Part shown: positions 60,211-64,000 of the stretch, piece after piece | How positions within the stretch are numbered: position 1 is the first letter of the stretch | Layout: every line of letters starts with the position of its first letter | Assembly (NCBI RefSeq): GCF_026914265.1 | Contig: NC_069130.1 | Coordinates: 13,845,886-13,909,885 of the forward strand | Reading direction: 5' to 3' | Length of the DNA: 64,000 nucleotides | From: Mya arenaria | Taxonomy: Eukaryota > Mollusca > Bivalvia > Myida > Myidae | Position numbers and translations under genes: made by a program | The notes under the pieces: model-generated | The model's database searches: none | Told to the model about the DNA's origin: nothing | What the model saw: only the letters and a program-made list of their open reading frames with translations

Positions 60211-62429
60211 AAGTAGATGTAAAGTATGTAACATGTATATTTATAGTACATGTAGAAATATTAAAACGCTGTCTTAACGTTTAGCAAATAAAAATGATTT
60301 AAGAATTCCAAAGAAATTAAAAAAAAAAAAACATTTTTGAACACATAAACTTACACAACTACTCAAGGATACTTACATGAATAGCCCTTTGATACGAATA
60401 ACCCAATTCCATGCTGATTGTTGACATTAGTTTTTTCAACAGAAAATCTTCTCTTACGCGTATAATTCACTTATAATCCATGTTTTACTGTAATGACTCA
60501 GATTGTTAGATGTATCGTAATCAACTGTCAGTGTGCACTTTTAGTGTTTACTTATTTTAAACGTATATTCATGACAAAACCGAGTTTCCAACTATTAATC
60601 GACGATGTAGAAATTCCATTATTGACCTATGAATAGCGGGGAAATATCTTCTGGTTCTAAAAATAGCAACATCCGGATATGTGTAGTGTTCTAAAAATAA
60701 AACAACTCGGGGGCAATCGTAATACAATTTTACTAATGTCACCTTCAACACATTAAAAAATAAAGTTAGGTGAACATTTAATCCAAAATCGATTAAATTA
60801 AAGAAAACAGCTTAACTCATTGTTCATTAATGCAGTAAACATAACAAAACAACATAAAACATAATTATTCCCATTCACATAATTACCGTTCCACACATTT
60901 TACATTTCATTCGGAACTCCTCCGAATATTTACATTTCCGGCACATGATATTACAGTTAACCAATCGGAAAACGTAAACGAAACGGGAACAGTTATTAAA
61001 CTTATTTGTCGTTCTTCAAATATAATGTTTTGAAGATAAATTGAAGACAATCTATTCAACCACAAATAGCATTTTTAACACCCATGCAATCGCCATCCAT
61101 TTGCATTTTTTAATCATAATAAAATAACAGTAAAACCCAACTGTCAATCAACTTAAAAACCGCTCCTACCACTAACTAAAATAAAATCCCATTCCATAAT
61201 AGGCGCGCTCTTCAGAGCGGCGCCAATAAAGGTAATGTTTTCGGCATTAAAGCGACTAAAGCAGATCCTTCGTAATCAAAATATACCAGTATTCCAACCA
61301 AACCCCCACACCAAAGAGAAGGAAACATATGCACATTCACGACACAAAACTTTGCTGTGTTTTTCCAAAGTTCCATATATTCATTTTTAAGATGTGTTAC
61401 GTATTTTTTTGACAAATAGCTACATAAATGATAAATACATGCCTACTACATATATACGAAGTTACTAATTAACATGAACGTCCCATTTTATGTTTTAACT
61501 AACTGCTTTGAACTTACATACTAATGAGAGAAAAACCGCCACATGTCTACTTAAGAGCACAGAGGTCAAATAAATACAAGTGCTGTACCGGATGCACCAC
61601 GACACCAAACCTTTGCACATGTCATCTAATTACATTGCTCCTTTCAAAAGAATGGCCATATTTGTAAATCGCCCTCATGATTTGCCGGTACAATTGTGTT
61701 GGTACACGTGTGGACAAATCATTATTAGCCAACATTTACATGTCCATGTCAACATGACTTTATTAGTTTGCACCCATGAGAATAGTTCCACCTTGACCAG
61801 AATACGCCAAGCCATCCCAAACATCTCGAGAAAATGCCTATCCTCGGTCGGAACATAATTTTAAGCAGATAGAGGGGGCAACTCTAGGACCGCGCAATTA
61901 CATTTTGAAATTCGATAACATTACCCTGAATGCCGTTTCCATCTACGTTTTTCAGCGGTAACTGTGGTGCCAGAGGTATCTGCGGTCCCAGGGGTATCTG
62001 CGGCGCCTGCCTTTGCCGCCGTAGACTCAATGAATTACTTGTATTTTATTTAAACAGTGGATATAAAGGCAATATTTTAAAGAGCACTTGCCTTCTAGTT
62101 TTTGAAGATGAATTCCTGAAACAAAATAATTCATGTTATCTTTAAAACCTTTTTTGGCTGACTCGGATTGTTTTGGCATGTGACTTCATTTTCTTCAAAT
62201 ATTTTACATTTTCAAATCATTTGGAAAGAAAGATTAGCTAATACATGTCACTTTTATTGTTAGTAATGTTTTCTTTATTTGTTCCCAGTTTTGATACAAT
62301 GATGCTTTTTATTATGAAACTCTATGATCACACGGTTTTAAAACTTTTATTTTTTAAGGCAGACTGTAAGTGATGTTCATAGTTTCAAACAATGACTGCA
62401 TCGTATCTTTGAAAAGTTTTTGCATTAGG
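60211..62429. other. Intergenic, no gene recognised
   Basis: AT-rich with a few GC-richer spots. A short hairpin CGCTCTTCAGAGCG lies at 61206-61219. Open frames at 61212-61415 (-), 61580-61858 (+) and 61930-62145 (+) have no recognisable domain; the last has short Cys-Gly repeats (CGARGICGPRGICGAC) from a direct 18-bp duplication. Confidence 0.4.
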
Positions 62430-62890
62430 TGCTCTGAATTGTATTCCTCCGTCTGTAGATAGAGTTGGGATCTCTAATCATAGAAGTACATGGGGTTTAC
62501 CTATAAGTTTATTATTTTTTGTTTTATTGTTAAGATTCCTCAAGTTAATACATACTTTGATAAGATTTACCTTTTGCGTTTTATCTTTATTTAGGATTGT
62601 TGGGATAAGAGTGAGTTTTTTGCACTTAAACTGGTTTAAACCCCCAGTAAATTTACATTTTACTGACCGTTCCAAGGCGGTACATAACAATCCTTGATAA
62701 ACATACCTAGTTTTTATATATAGTTTGTATGCAATGTGCTGCTTGTGGAGTTTTGTGCTCTTCTTCCATGTTTCTTGTTTGTGATTTTAGGTTATTTGTC
62801 TTTGGCGTTTACTCAGTGCCATTAAACCGGGTTTATACTTAAACATTTTGCTACTGAGCTTGTTTCTGTAGCTTTTCACATACATATTGC
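62430..62890 (+). mobile_element. 3' UTR of a LINE, same family as 16130-16275
   Basis: The last 100 bp, with TTTGGCGTTTACTCAGTGCC, ATTAAACCGGGTTTATACTT and GAGCTTGTTTCTGTAGCTTT, match the 3' UTR of the LINE at 15487-16275. The preceding 350 bp, with AACTGGTTTAAACCCCCAGT and GACCGTTCCAAGGCGGTACA, probably belong to the same unit. No coding part is left. It ends about 20 bp before an HSPA12 exon 4 fragment. Confidence 0.6.
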
Positions 62891-62910
62891 TGTCTCTTTC
62901 CAGGACGATC

Positions 62911-63412
62911 GAGGCGGGCGGTGAAAGTCCGTACGTTCAGGAGAGAATCAGGAATGAATTAGCCGGCGTGAGACTGATCGTCCCTCCGGACGCGGGTCTC
63001 GTCGTGTTAAAGGCGCAATTAGGTTTGGACGCATCCCCGCTATTGTCTCCTCTAGGATAATGAAATACACGTTTGGGACAGGTGTCTTGAGAAGAAGTAT
63101 GTTTGGATGGATGGAAAATGGTTGATGAATGATTGTTTAATTGTGTACGTGCGATTGAACGAGGAGGTCAGAGTAGACCAACAGATGACCGTGACATGTA
63201 TGCCTAGGAGTAAAATATCCGTTTTACCCGTCTTCAGGACGACACATGATAACCCAACAGAAGATGGGTGTGAACTTCTCGGGACCATTACAATTGTAAA
63301 TAGCATTGCCATTCCGTTTGAAAAACATGTTTGGGATACGGAGCTGCTGGTGAAGCCAAATAATACTGTCACGGGGAATGAGGCGTTCATGACATTTGAG
63401 TTTTTCAAATAA
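62911..63412 (+). pseudogene. HSPA12-like exon 4 fragment, C-terminal third
   Basis: Similarity starts within the adenosine motif (GGCGGTGAAAGTCCGTACGT; the TTC for the Phe of GGFGES is missing) and ends with TTCAAATAA at 63404-63412. The N-terminal part holds frameshifts. The last 101 codons (63107-63412) are open: WMDGKWLMNDCLIVYVRLNE, then CELLGTITIVNSIAIPFE. Exons 1-3 and two thirds of exon 4 are absent. It is preceded by a LINE 3' tail and CTCTTTCCAG, which looks like a splice acceptor. Confidence 0.85.
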
Positions 63413-64000
63413 ATAGTTTTATCGGACGATGATTGTGAAACAGGGGATAAAACATGCTGAATTACAGGTCCAAATCGAAAGAGAACAACAATGCATCATC
63501 GAATTTCTGAAAATTCATTCATTTATCTACACAGTGATACTATCCATTTGATGCAGTAATCTGTCGCATTTTTCCGCAAGGGCTATTTATAAACACATTG
63601 TTTCTGAGAGTGGCCAAAAACAAAAACAATATGATGACTCATAAGGCATGCAACCTTAAAAGCCGAGAGTATCCGAATTAACCCGGAAGTAATTTTTGTT
63701 TTCTTTTAAAATGCCAACCTCTGTAAATAGTAATTGATTCTGAGTAAACATTGAGGTAGGTTTATGCATATCATTGTTTTAATATATTTAGAATGCTATT
63801 TATTAGGGGTTGGCAATTATTTTGCATGAAAATTGGTCCAATGTTTTATAATTTAAATAAATAAGACATTTGCAATTGTTTTTATTTTGGATATTGTGAT
63901 TGGTTTTAATGAAATCAACAGACCGGGTTCTTTAGGGATCTGGTCACTTTCGGTTTTAAAGCCTGTAAATAAACTAATGGAGAATTGGCAGTTATTTTTT
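63413..64000. other. 3' end of the window, no gene recognised
   Basis: AT-rich DNA without recognisable genes or repeats. It does not resemble the 3' flanks of units A, D or E. Confidence 0.5.

Noticed and set aside
59993-60277. 94-residue protein-coding gene
   Set aside because: It lies inside a 310-bp element with perfect inverted ends, and the frame runs across the end of that element; kept only as a finding.

Overview
This is AT-rich animal DNA that looks like a bivalve mollusc, probably a heterodont clam or mussel (inference). The reasons are a tandem cluster of spliced HSPA12-like (Hsp70 family) genes, non-LTR retrotransposon (LINE) debris, a Crypton-type tyrosine-recombinase relic and several dispersed repeats of a kind common in bivalve genomes. 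No prokaryotic operon, rRNA gene, CRISPR array or LTR/viral element was seen.

The only host gene family I can support is HSPA12-like, always on the + strand. Four full-length units share one structure: coding exons of 312, 219, 136 and 1055 bp, GT-AG introns, phases 0, 0 and 1, and a 573-residue product. Unit A (3061-6136) and unit D (31182-34132) are open throughout. Unit B (11266-14248) has four in-frame stops in exon 4. Unit E (44169-51628) has a 1-bp deletion in exon 1 and one stop in exon 4. Fragments lie at 18862-19155 (C-terminal end), 29350-29425 and 41040-41415 (exon 1 core, the latter as a tandem array), 35494-36468 (exon 4 with a doubled tail) and 62911-63412 (end of exon 4).

Region by region. 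1-6.1 kb holds unit A with its 5' flank. 6.4-7.3 kb is a ~180-bp tandem array with palindromic ATGGCGGCCAT cores. 7.3-11.2 kb is empty to my eye. 11.3-14.2 kb is pseudogene B. 15.5-25.1 kb holds LINE pieces, a 30-bp satellite, a C-terminal HSPA12 scrap and a 37-bp minisatellite. 25-30 kb is mostly unrecognised sequence with tRNA-like elements. 30.1-36.5 kb is unit D with duplicated flanks and a broken exon 4 copy. 36.5-41.4 kb has microsatellites, a Crypton relic with a strong palindrome and the exon 1 mini-array. 41.7-52.8 kb is a segmental duplicate of the A/D region carrying pseudogene E, whose introns received two insertions, one of them a 3.4-kb inverted-repeat (foldback) element. 53-64 kb has a 69-bp tandem repeat, dispersed repeats, a 310-bp MITE and a last exon 4 fragment.

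The window reads as a birth-and-death tandem array of an ATPase-only Hsp70 relative. Whole genes with flanks were duplicated, and copies were then broken by point mutation, insertion and unequal exchange. Nested insertions allow the order of events to be read. All statements come from reading by eye; no alignment or database search was run.
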